Of a DNA stretch of 64,000 nucleotides, positions 25,562-32,825 are shown piece after piece. Each line of letters begins with the position of its first letter. Within the stretch, counting starts at the first letter, position 1. The stretch is from NCBI GenBank assembly GCA_964467925.1, contig CAYXSX010000005.1:50590-114589 (forward strand), read 5' to 3'. The notes below the pieces were generated by a model. The model was not told the DNA's origin. It did no database searches and saw nothing but the letters and a program-made list of their open reading frames with translations. The translations under genes and the position numbers were made by a program. The stretch comes from CAYXSX01 sp964467925 (lineage in GTDB: Bacteria > Pseudomonadota > Alphaproteobacteria > Micavibrionales > Micavibrionaceae).

Positions 25562-26350
25562 TTATGCAGCCGTCCAGCCGCCATCAATCGGAAGGGCGGT
25601 TCCGGTGATGTTAGAAGCGTGATTAGAGCATAAAAATACGGCCAAAGCGCCGATTTGTTCAATGGAAACAAAGTCTTTCGTCCATTGTGCGGCCAGAATG
25701 ACGTTTTTAATGACTTCATCCTCACTGATGCCGCGCGCTTTGGCTGTATCGGCGATCTGGCCCTCCACCAGCGGGGTTTTGACGTAGCCGGGGCAGATGG
25801 CGTTTACGGTGATGCCGTCCTGCGCCGTTTCCAGCGCGACGCTTTTCGTGAAACCTAAAAGCCCGTGCTTCGCCGCGACATAGGCCGATTTGAAGGGGGA
25901 GGCGACCAAAGCGTGCGCGCTCGCCAGATTGATAATACGCCCCCATTTTTGCTTTTTCATGTACGGCACGGCCAAACGCGTGGTGTGGAAGCTGGAGGAC
26001 AGGATAATCCCGAGAATGGCATCCCATTTTTCCGGCGGGAATTCCTCGATTTTCGAGACATGCTGAATGCCCGCATTGTTCACCAGAATATCGATGCCGC
26101 CGAATGCATCCGCCGCCTTGGCCATCATATCGGCGATTTTCTCCGGCTTGGTCATATCCGCGCCGTGAAACAGGCATTTAACGCCGAAATCTTTCTCGAT
26201 GGATTTGCGCGCGGCCTCGATGTCGGCGCTTTTGCCAAGACCGTTCAGCACGATATTGGCACCTTCGCCAGCTAATGCCCGCGCCATGCCAAGCCCGATC
26301 CCGCTGGTGGAGCCCGTAATTAGTGCTGTTTTATTTTTTAAAGATGCCAT
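25562..26350 (-). CDS. bdhA: D-3-hydroxybutyrate dehydrogenase (SDR family)
   Basis: The 262-residue short-chain dehydrogenase has the NAD motif TGSTSGIGLGMA (about 12-23), NNAG, and the catalytic Ser plus YVAAKHG (Tyr/Lys). Residues VKTPLVEGQI, KARGISEDEV and the ending ITGTALPIDGGWTAA are characteristic of 3-hydroxybutyrate dehydrogenase, which interconverts 3-hydroxybutyrate and acetoacetate in polyhydroxybutyrate turnover. It is monocistronic, upstream of tRNA-Phe which lies on the same strand. Confidence 0.88.
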   Translation of the reverse strand: MASLKNKTALITGSTSGIGLGMARALAGEGANIVLNGLGKSADIEAARKSIEKDFGVKCLFHGADMTKPEKIADMMAKAADAFGGIDILVNNAGIQHVSKIEEFPPEKWDAILGIILSSSFHTTRLAVPYMKKQKWGRIINLASAHALVASPFKSAYVAAKHGLLGFTKSVALETAQDGITVNAICPGYVKTPLVEGQIADTAKARGISEDEVIKNVILAAQWTKDFVSIEQIGALAVFLCSNHASNITGTALPIDGGWTAA

Positions 26351-26409
26351 GGATGCATTCTATCCCAAGCGGGACAGGGTGCAAAGTGTTTCTAAAAGGG
26401 GGAGGGAAA

Positions 26410-26484
26410 TGGTGCCCGGGGGCGGAATCGAACCACCGACACGGGGATTTTCAATCCCCTGCTCTACCCCTGAGCTACCCGGGC
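26410..26484 (-). tRNA. tRNA-Phe (GAA)
   Basis: On the minus strand: acceptor GCCCGGG/CCCGGGC, D arm GCTC/GAGC, anticodon stem GGGGA/TCCCC with loop TTGAAAA (anticodon GAA), T arm GGTGG-TTCGATT-CCGCC, discriminator A, and encoded CCA at 26410-26412. Confidence 0.95.
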
Positions 26485-26582
26485 ACAGGAAGCGGGATAA
26501 ATTAACTAAGCGTGTATAAAAGAATAGATCAGGGCTGTCTAGGGGAAGTTTTAAAAACCTGTTATTTCTTGGTTGTTGCACT

Positions 26583-26610
26583 TTGACCCCTCGATGGCAT
26601 GGGGTATGAT
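26583..26610 (+). promoter_or_regulatory. Promoter of the methyltransferase-dioxygenase pair
   Basis: TTGACC (26583-26588) and TATGAT (26605-26610) are 16 bases apart. The predicted start near 26617 leaves a leader of about 23 bases carrying AAGGAGG in front of the ATG at 26640. Confidence 0.6.
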
Positions 26611-26639
26611 GCTCGTGTGTGTTCACAAGGAGGCCTCTT

Positions 26640-27437
26640 ATGCCCAAAAAAGCGCAAGCAACCATCCCCGATAAACAGGAATTCGACTACGCCGCCCGCG
26701 ATCAGCGCCGCTGGGCCAAGATGGGGGAGTTGTTCGAGAAACTAGATTACGATCACGAAGATATTTTACGCAATTTTTCGGCTTTCGTGCGCCGCCGCGA
26801 AGTGCCGCGCTTTCTGGCGCATTATGAGCTGTTCAAACATACGATAGATTTGCCGGGCTGTATTCTCGAGCTTGGTGTTTTTAAGGGCGGCAGCCTGATG
26901 ACATGGGCAAATTTGATGGAAACGTTCTGCCCCGGCGACCGTTACCGCATGGTTTACGGCTTCGATCATTTTCAGGGCTTAACCGATTACGCGGAAGAGG
27001 ACGGCAAGCTGACCAATGACCGCAATCACGACAAGCTGGTGGGCGGGTGGCAGGCACCGGCGGAGATTTCCCGCCTGATGGTGGAATTGTTCAACGAAGA
27101 TACGATGGTGCCCAACATCAAGCGGGTGCAACTGGTGGAGGGCGATATTTTCGACACTTTGCCGGTATTCCTGAAGGAAAATCCGGGCCTGAAAATCGCG
27201 CTCCTTCATCTGGATGTCGATCTTTACAAGGTCACGAAATTCGCTCTGGAGCAGCTTTATCCGCTGGTTCTCGAGGGCGGGGTGGTGTGTTTCGACGAAT
27301 ACGGTCTTGTGCCGTGGCAGGGGGAAACAACCGCCGCCGACGAATATTTTGAATCTATCGGCGAGCGCCCGGTTTACCGCAAGTTCCCTTTCGTTCCAAC
27401 GCCGAGCGGGTATTTCATCAAAGGAAAGGCCGAGTAA
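26640..27437 (+). CDS. TylF/macrocin-O-methyltransferase-like protein
   Basis: The 265-residue protein has the SAM-dependent methyltransferase fold of the TylF type: ILELGVFKGGSLMTWANL (motif I), YGFDHFQGL, VEGDIFDTLPVFL, ALLHLDVDLYKVTKFALEQLYP and VVCFDEYG. Members methylate sugar hydroxyls in antibiotic or surface glycan synthesis. The start at 26640 has an ideal AAGGAGG eight bases upstream; the frame extends 21 bases further but without a better site. The next gene starts immediately after the stop (TAAATG), so it forms a two-gene operon with the PhyH-like dioxygenase. Confidence 0.75.
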   Translation: MPKKAQATIPDKQEFDYAARDQRRWAKMGELFEKLDYDHEDILRNFSAFVRRREVPRFLAHYELFKHTIDLPGCILELGVFKGGSLMTWANLMETFCPGDRYRMVYGFDHFQGLTDYAEEDGKLTNDRNHDKLVGGWQAPAEISRLMVELFNEDTMVPNIKRVQLVEGDIFDTLPVFLKENPGLKIALLHLDVDLYKVTKFALEQLYPLVLEGGVVCFDEYGLVPWQGETTAADEYFESIGERPVYRKFPFVPTPSGYFIKGKAE

Positions 27438-28316
27438 ATGGCTCTCGCGCATTTCAAGGTCGATGAGGCGGGAAAGCCGCTGGATCCGGAAGGCCTGAAA
27501 GCACAATACCGCAAGGACGGCGTGGTTGTCGTTGAGAACCTGATCCCCGGGGAAGAGGTGGCCAAACCGGTCGCCGAGCTTGAGGCCGCCATGCGTGCGG
27601 CGCTGGACAAGCTTGGCGCCGATACATCCGGAAAGGATATCAATGCGCTGTATAAAACGCTCTGGAAGCTGGATCCGGCAAAGGCGGAAGTGTGCATGGG
27701 GCTGGGGCGCGATCTTCCGGCCTTTTACGGTCTCGTGTCGTCGGCAAGGCTGCGTGGGATCATGAGCCTGCTGCTGGGCGACGAACGCCACATGCTGGCG
27801 CATGATTTTAACCTGTTTCGCGTGGATGGCAAGGAAACGCAGCGCGGGGCTTTCGATTGGCATCAGGATTATCCTTATAACGTGATTACGATGGACGCCG
27901 TGACGTTCTGGATGCCCGTGCGCCCCGTCACGCAAGGTATGGGCGGGATGAAGATGGTCAAGGGCAGTCACGACCGCCTGCGCCCCGTGCGAGTTATCGA
28001 GAAAGAAGGGCGCTTTAACCCCAACAGCCTTTCTATGGCCGTTTCGGAGGAAGAAGTTGCAAGCTGGGAAAGTGAAGCGGTCGATACCGGGCCGATTGAC
28101 GCCGGATCGGTAATATTTTTCGATTGCAAGCTCCTGCACCGCAGCGCTGCGAATGAGAGCGAGCGTTTCCGCTGGATCGTCAACGGTCGTTACGGGCGCA
28201 TAGTGGACGATGCGTTGATAGAGCGCAACTGGTATACCGTGCGTACCAAATACCCGCTTTATTTCACTCAGGCCCATCCGGAGCTTGTTTCCACCGAGGG
28301 CGACGCGGCGGAATAG
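27438..28316 (+). CDS. Phytanoyl-CoA dioxygenase (PhyH) family Fe(II)/2-oxoglutarate oxygenase
   Basis: The 292-residue protein has the double-stranded beta-helix oxygenase signature: the metal-binding HxD in FDWHQDYPYN (about residues 140-147) and a distal His in CKLLHRSAANESERFRW with the following Arg for 2-oxoglutarate. PhyH-like enzymes hydroxylate varied small molecules, so the substrate is unknown. It follows the TylF-type methyltransferase without a gap, suggesting that the two decorate one product, perhaps a surface sugar or lipid. Confidence 0.78.
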   Translation: MALAHFKVDEAGKPLDPEGLKAQYRKDGVVVVENLIPGEEVAKPVAELEAAMRAALDKLGADTSGKDINALYKTLWKLDPAKAEVCMGLGRDLPAFYGLVSSARLRGIMSLLLGDERHMLAHDFNLFRVDGKETQRGAFDWHQDYPYNVITMDAVTFWMPVRPVTQGMGGMKMVKGSHDRLRPVRVIEKEGRFNPNSLSMAVSEEEVASWESEAVDTGPIDAGSVIFFDCKLLHRSAANESERFRWIVNGRYGRIVDDALIERNWYTVRTKYPLYFTQAHPELVSTEGDAAE

Positions 28317-28354
28317 GCCTCGCCCCCGTTTCCGTGGTGCCATTATGGGCTTTT

Positions 28355-28756
28355 TTAAGAGGCGGAGGGCTGTGCAAATAAATCTGTAGCATTTGACGGA
28401 GAGCGTGCCGTTACTGCGTGGGCGAGGGATGTTAAAGCAGCCGGAAGATTGCTTGATGATTGAAAGCTTATCATCAGGACAGTTCTGGGGCACGCATAGC
28501 CGATGCCAAGACGGACATGTTCTTTCGTGGAAATCATATCCCGTCTCTCATTAGAAAAAACAGAAATACCTGAAGAGCGAAGCGGACGAGATGCTTCCAG
28601 AATTTGTGCGAGTCTGTCCGGATCCCTTACATAAACCAGATAAGTGTTATTATCGCTGGGCGGCACTCCGACAAGGTAGTTCATGTCTTCGCCTTGTGCG
28701 ACGGTGCAGCCGAAAATCCGCCTCAAATTCTCTATAACATAATCGCTGTTTTCCAT
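28355..28756 (-). CDS. Orphan cytoplasmic protein, 133 residues, probably leaderless
   Basis: I do not recognise it. The protein is soluble with an alpha/beta pattern (YVIENLRRIFGCTVAQG, TYLVYVRDPDRLAQILEA, ISVFSNERRDMIST) and an Ala/Ser-rich end. No Shine-Dalgarno precedes the ATG; instead a promoter ends only five bases from it, so the mRNA would begin at the ATG itself. It converges with the PhyH-type gene. Confidence 0.5.
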   Translation of the reverse strand: MENSDYVIENLRRIFGCTVAQGEDMNYLVGVPPSDNNTYLVYVRDPDRLAQILEASRPLRSSGISVFSNERRDMISTKEHVRLGIGYACPRTVLMISFQSSSNLPAALTSLAHAVTARSPSNATDLFAQPSAS

Positions 28757-28761
28757 GTGGT

Positions 28762-28790
28762 TTGATAAACCGCATATTTTGATATGTCAA
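28762..28790 (-). promoter_or_regulatory. Promoter placing the start site at the ATG (leaderless)
   Basis: On the minus strand TTGACA (28785-28790) and TATCAA (28762-28767) are exactly 17 bases apart. Counting seven bases from the -10 element puts transcription start at 28755-28756, the A of the ATG of the orphan gene. Confidence 0.5.
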
Positions 28791-28886
28791 TGTATTGTTT
28801 TATGTAAAAAATGGCATGAGGTTTGCGTATTCTGTAATCGGGATGGTTTATTTTTAATTTCAGGTGGTTAGAAGACAGGGATTGGT

Positions 28887-29000
28887 ATGACGTTTTCATA
28901 CAACAGGGAGAGCAAGACTTATACGGTGAACGGACACGAGTTTCGTTCCTATACCGAGGCGAAGGAATATATCGACCTCGCATACACGCTAGCGGCTTGA
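28887..29000 (+). CDS. Small protein of 37 residues
   Basis: A short frame from ATG 28887 reads MTFSYNRESKTYTVNG then HEFRSYTEAKEYIDLAYTLAA. Its pattern, a beta hairpin (TYTVNGHEF) followed by an amphipathic helix (YTEAKEYIDLAYTL), is protein-like. AGGG lies about eight bases upstream. It ends 15 bases before the rng stop on the other strand. No family is recognised; it could be chance. Confidence 0.45.
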   Translation: MTFSYNRESKTYTVNGHEFRSYTEAKEYIDLAYTLAA

Positions 29001-29014
29001 TTTTATTTATTATT

Positions 29015-30241
29015 TTATTCCAGAAAACCTTCCAGACGGTCTTCCAGCGGCGGCGTGCGGCGTTTGCGCGTAATCTCGATCAGGCCCAGCGAGGTGGGGC
29101 CGTGGATTTGCACCGTGCAGGGGTCCTCGGCAAAAGCGTCCTCCAGGGCGGCAATAACTTTCCCTTCTTCGCTTTTGCTTTTGAAGGGCAGGAAGTCGAT
29201 CATAACGATACCGCCCGCATTTCTTAGCCTTAATTGGCGGGCGATTTCCGCCGCCGCCTCCAGATTGGTGTTCAGATGGCCCTTTTTATCACCGCCCTTT
29301 TTCACGTCAATGGCGGTCAGCGCCGCTGTTTGCTGAATAATAACGTTGCCGCCGCCGGACAGCAGGGCATATGACTGGAACAAATCTTCGATCTGGCCGA
29401 TGATGTCGCGGTAATGGAAAAGAGCGAGGTCTTGATCGGCGTCTTCCAGCTCCACCGGCTCAATCTTCGTAACCAGATCGGGCGCGAACAGGTCGCACCA
29501 TTCCTCGGCATGGGTGTAATGATCCATGGTCACTACTTCGATACTGTCTACGGTTTTATCCGCCTGATCGCTGAGCAGACGCTGCACCGCGTCGGGGCCG
29601 AGCATAATCAGGCCCGCTTCCTCACCCGTGAAATAATCTTGCACCTGATCCCACATTTCTTTGAGAATTTTCGCCTCGCGGATCAGCATGTCGGTCTGGG
29701 TGTTGGCGGCAGCATTGCGCAGGATAAACCCCTCCAGCCCCTGAAGCGCATCAAGCATGGCGCGCATATTCTTGCGTGTGGTTTTATCGCGGATGCGCTG
29801 GGAAATGCGGTTGCAATCCATATGGGCGCAGTAAATGAGGTAACGGCCCGGAATGGTGATATCCATGCTCATTTGCGGAATTTTGTTCTCGGAGCCCGTG
29901 TATTCTTCATCGGAGCGGGGAAGATAGGCGGTTTTGGCCTGCACGGCCACGAAATCACCGGGCTTGAAGCTTTTAGCGATGCTTTGTGCGCCGCCCTTTA
30001 CGATTTTGCCGCTTTTATCGCGGCTGCGGGTATCGCCGTTATAAAGAATGCCTGTGTTTTCGCCGTCGAGATCAAGGAAAACGGCGTCCTGCGCCTTGTC
30101 TATGGTTTTGACCTTGGCCCAGTAAAGCGAGCCCCAGCGGACCTCTTCATAGGGCGGGTCGACCTCCAGCGCGCCGAGGCGGCCCTGATCCAGCGCCGCC
30201 GCCCAGAGGGAACCCTCCATTTCCTCGATCAGAATGTCCAC
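29015..30241 (-). CDS. rng: Ribonuclease E/G, short form
   Basis: The 408-residue protein has an S1-like RNA-binding insertion at the N-terminus (WGSLYWAKVKTIDKAQDAVFLDLDG...YNGD), the RNase E/G core, and the catalytic-site region with TAIDVKKGG and VMIDFLPF (metal-binding Asp residues), followed by DPCTVQIHGPTSLGLIEITRKR. It stops there: the CXXC zinc-link and the C-terminal dimer/degradosome regions of RNase E are missing. Such enzymes cut AU-rich single-stranded RNA in rRNA maturation and mRNA decay. It is the last gene of the infA-maf-rng series, a known alphaproteobacterial order. Confidence 0.85.
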   Translation of the reverse strand: MDILIEEMEGSLWAAALDQGRLGALEVDPPYEEVRWGSLYWAKVKTIDKAQDAVFLDLDGENTGILYNGDTRSRDKSGKIVKGGAQSIAKSFKPGDFVAVQAKTAYLPRSDEEYTGSENKIPQMSMDITIPGRYLIYCAHMDCNRISQRIRDKTTRKNMRAMLDALQGLEGFILRNAAANTQTDMLIREAKILKEMWDQVQDYFTGEEAGLIMLGPDAVQRLLSDQADKTVDSIEVVTMDHYTHAEEWCDLFAPDLVTKIEPVELEDADQDLALFHYRDIIGQIEDLFQSYALLSGGGNVIIQQTAALTAIDVKKGGDKKGHLNTNLEAAAEIARQLRLRNAGGIVMIDFLPFKSKSEEGKVIAALEDAFAEDPCTVQIHGPTSLGLIEITRKRRTPPLEDRLEGFLE

Positions 30242-30264
30242 GTTTTGCGTCGCTTTCCGTTGTA

Positions 30265-30864
30265 TTAGCGGGGGACGGTAAAGCCGTTTCCGTCCAATAA
30301 TATCATTGTATCATAAAGAGATAGGCCGACGACATTGGAATATGAGCCGCGCAGGGATTTTACGAACGCGCCCGCCAGCCCCTGAACTGCGTAACCGCCC
30401 GCAACGCCTTTCCACTGGCCGGAAGCGAGGTAGGATTCAAGCTCGGACCGGGAAAGCCGTTTGAAGGATACGACCGTATCGACAAGGCGGGTGCGCAATT
30501 CGCCGGAAGGTGTGATCAGCGCAATTCCGCCATATACATGGTGACGGCGGCCAGAGAGCAGAGAGAGGCATGCGCGTGCCTCTTCCGCTGTTTCCGTCTT
30601 GTCCAGCACGCGCCGCCCACACGCCACAACTGTATCGGCGGCGAGGATGTAGGCATCTTTTTGATTGGCGGCTAGGGCGCGGGCTTTCTCCGCCGCCAGC
30701 CGCAAGGCAAGATCATACGGTTTTTCATCTTTTAACGGGGTTTCATCTATATCGGCGGGGATGATTTGCGATGGTGTAACGCCGATCTGTTCCAGCAGTT
30801 GCACCCGCCGGGGAGAGCTTGATGCAAGTATCAGATGATCGGAATTTTTGACGTTTCTGCTCAT
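30265..30864 (-). CDS. maf: Maf-family nucleoside triphosphate pyrophosphatase
   Basis: The 199-residue protein has the family start LILASSSPRRVQLLEQIG, the catalytic region PADIDETPLKDEKP, AADTVVACGRRVLDKTETAEEAR, LSGRRHHVYGG and the late VAGGYAVQGLAGAFVKSLRGSYSNVVGLSLYDT. Maf proteins hydrolyse non-canonical or canonical NTPs and were linked to septum formation. It lies between infA (17 bases upstream) and rng (23 bases downstream). Confidence 0.92.
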   Translation of the reverse strand: MSRNVKNSDHLILASSSPRRVQLLEQIGVTPSQIIPADIDETPLKDEKPYDLALRLAAEKARALAANQKDAYILAADTVVACGRRVLDKTETAEEARACLSLLSGRRHHVYGGIALITPSGELRTRLVDTVVSFKRLSRSELESYLASGQWKGVAGGYAVQGLAGAFVKSLRGSYSNVVGLSLYDTMILLDGNGFTVPR

Positions 30865-30880
30865 CTGATCATCAGATCAT

Positions 30881-31099
30881 CTACTTTTCACGGAAAATAA
30901 TGCGGCCCTTGGTAAGGTCGTAAGGGGTCATTTCAACGATGACCACGTCGCCCTGAAGGACGCGGATGCGGTTCTTGCGCATCTTTCCGGCGGTGTGGGC
31001 GAGGATGACATGGTCGTTTTCAAGCGTGACACGGAACATCGCATTGGGCAACACCTCGCTGACCACGCCTTTAAATTCCATTAAGTCTTCCTTAGCCAT
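30881..31099 (-). CDS. infA: Translation initiation factor IF-1
   Basis: The 72-residue single OB-fold protein MAKEDLMEFKGVVSEVLPN has the invariant ALPNAMFRV-like stretch, HTAGKMRKNRIRV and DLTKGRII. IF-1 binds the ribosomal A site during initiation. AAAGGA lies about seven bases upstream of the ATG. It begins the infA-maf-rng unit, with the UPF0262 gene about 60 bases upstream. Confidence 0.97.
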   Translation of the reverse strand: MAKEDLMEFKGVVSEVLPNAMFRVTLENDHVILAHTAGKMRKNRIRVLQGDVVIVEMTPYDLTKGRIIFREK

Positions 31100-31160
31100 G
31101 TTTAATCCTTTCTAAGGCGTTGTTTATAAGACATTTGGACGAAAATGCAAGGGGGAAGAG

Positions 31161-31673
31161 CTAACCTCTCCACAATGCCGTCTTGGAAGCGTGCAGCACA
31201 CAAATCAGCGTAAACAGCCGTCTTGCCGTGGGGTGATCCATTTTGATTTTATCGCCGAGCCGTTCCTGTAGCAGCGAAGCGCCCTCGTTATGCAGGGCGC
31301 GGCGTCCCATATCGATGGCCTCGATGCGCGAGGGTTTGCCGTCGCGAAGGGCCTCCTCATAGCTATGCATGATCATGAAATAATCCTTGATAATGCGCTT
31401 ATACGGCTTAAGGGCGAGAACAAGCATGGGAAGCTCACGCTCAAGGGCATTTTGCATGCGGAACACCAGCCGGTTTTCCTCTATGGACAGCCGCAAAACA
31501 TAGGGGCCGTCGGTATCGCTTGCGGGCTGAAAAAAGCTTTCGCGCTGCAAATCGCGTAAGGCCGCGGTGCGGTCGCGCGCGACCAGAGAGGGCAGTATAA
31601 TCGTATCTTCACGTAACAGTTCAACGAGGCTGATATGGCTGTTTTTTGAGGGTGTTGTGGCCAGTTTGTTCAT
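31161..31673 (-). CDS. UPF0262 family protein
   Basis: The 170-residue protein carries the family segments PYVLRLSIEENRLVFRM, LKPYKRIIKDYFMIMHSYEEAL, IEAIDMGRRALHNEGASLLQERL and ARRLFTLICVLHA. UPF0262 is a family of unknown function that, to my knowledge, is limited to alphaproteobacteria and found near hisD and infA. Here it sits between hisG (seven bases upstream) and infA, so it is probably co-transcribed with hisG. Confidence 0.85.
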   Translation of the reverse strand: MNKLATTPSKNSHISLVELLREDTIILPSLVARDRTAALRDLQRESFFQPASDTDGPYVLRLSIEENRLVFRMQNALERELPMLVLALKPYKRIIKDYFMIMHSYEEALRDGKPSRIEAIDMGRRALHNEGASLLQERLGDKIKMDHPTARRLFTLICVLHASKTALWRG

Positions 31674-31680
31674 AATGTTT

Positions 31681-32331
31681 CTAAACTGCGTTTTTGAATT
31701 TCGCCAGCCAGTTATTCATTTCTTCCGGCCTGGTTTTCAACGCAGCGCGATTTATTATTAAACGAGACGATACGTTTAGTATCGTTTCTATTTCCACGAG
31801 GTTGTTGGCTTTGAGCGTCGATCCCGTGGAAACAAGGTCAACAATGCGCCGGCACAGGCCCAAAGCGGGGGCGATTTCCATAGCGCCGTTGAGTTTGACG
31901 CATTCCGCCTGCACGCCGCGGCTGGCGAAATGGCGGCGGGTCAAATTGGGATATTTCGTGGCGACGCGGATATGGCTCCATCTTCGCGGGTCTTCTTTGC
32001 GGGCCTCTTCCTCTGGCATGGCGACGGACAGGCGGCAGGCACCGATTTTCAAATCCAGCGGGGAATACAGGTCGTCATAATCGAATTCCTCGATCACGTC
32101 CGAACCAACCACGCCGAGCTGCGCCCCGCCATGAGCGACGAAGGTGGCCACATCAAAGGCGCGCACGCGGATGATGTCGAGGTTCTCGTGATTGGTGGTG
32201 AATTGCAGCTTGCGGCTGGAATCGTCGGAAAACGCGGCCTCGGGCGTAATGCCGCAGGCGGAGAGAATGGGCAGTAACTCCTCTAAAATACGCCCCTTGG
32301 GCAGCGCCATGATGATTTTTTTGCTCTTCAT
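31681..32331 (-). CDS. hisG: ATP phosphoribosyltransferase, short form
   Basis: The 216-residue protein has ALPKGRILEELLPIL, RAFDVATFVAHGGAQLGVVGSD, RVATKYPNLTRRHF and the phosphoribosyl-binding DLVSTGSTLKANNL. It catalyses the first step of histidine synthesis. The length marks the short form that lacks the regulatory C-terminal domain and needs a HisZ partner, which is not in the window. The usual neighbour hisD is also absent; UPF0262 follows directly. Confidence 0.92.
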   Translation of the reverse strand: MKSKKIIMALPKGRILEELLPILSACGITPEAAFSDDSSRKLQFTTNHENLDIIRVRAFDVATFVAHGGAQLGVVGSDVIEEFDYDDLYSPLDLKIGACRLSVAMPEEEARKEDPRRWSHIRVATKYPNLTRRHFASRGVQAECVKLNGAMEIAPALGLCRRIVDLVSTGSTLKANNLVEIETILNVSSRLIINRAALKTRPEEMNNWLAKFKNAV

Positions 32332-32394
32332 GGGAGTTTTATAACCATAGATGGGCGTAGATGAACACAGGTTTTTTCATTGTTGAGGGGGGAA

Positions 32395-32664
32395 TCAGGC
32401 CTTGGGCGGTGAGGGGCTGTCGTTATTGGACCACGCCCATACGAGACACAAGAGTGCCAGACCGCCCGCAAGCGCCAAAGTGGGGTCCAGCCCGGCGAGC
32501 GTGGAAGCCAGCGCCTTGTATTTTGAGGCGCGGTAGCCGTGGGCGGCGTCTTCTATGTAATCGGCTGTCATTTCGGGTGCAACGAAGGAGCTAACCCCAA
32601 AGGCGGTGGCGGCAATAGCCGTAATGCCGAGGCCGTAGACAAGAGTGCTCTTAATAAATCCCAT
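32395..32664 (-). CDS. Small two-pass membrane protein
   Basis: I do not recognise this 89-residue protein. It has hydrophobic segments at about 8-28 (LVYGLGITAIAATAFGVSSFV) and 62-78 (LALAGGLALLCLVWAW), with a charged connector (DYIEDAAHGYRASKYK) and a Pro/Ser tail. There is no strong ribosome site. It lies between murA and hisG on the same strand. Confidence 0.5.
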   Translation of the reverse strand: MGFIKSTLVYGLGITAIAATAFGVSSFVAPEMTADYIEDAAHGYRASKYKALASTLAGLDPTLALAGGLALLCLVWAWSNNDSPSPPKA

Positions 32665-32734
32665 AAGGATTTATAGCAGAAGTTATTGAATATGTAAACA
32701 TAAGTATGTCTGCAAACATGCCACTGTCTCTACT

Positions 32735-32814
32735 GTCATCCCTGCGAAGGCAGGGATCCATCCATCTACTTGGCGATATCCTTCAAAATGGATTCCGGCC
32801 TTCGCCGGAATGAC
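32735..32814 (+). repeat. 80-bp dispersed palindromic repeat
   Basis: The unit begins GTCATCCCTGCGAAGGCAGGGATCCA and ends ATGGATTCCGGCC then TTCGCCGGAATGAC. Each end forms its own hairpin and the ATCCAT/ATGGAT cores pair with each other. It lies between the small membrane protein gene and murA and may form a bidirectional stem. Confidence 0.75.
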
Positions 32815-32825
32815 GAAGAGGGTTT

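Noticed and set aside
26979..28493. A 504-codon open frame on the minus strand
   Set aside because: It spans two well-supported plus-strand genes (TylF-type and PhyH-type) and reads as a shadow.
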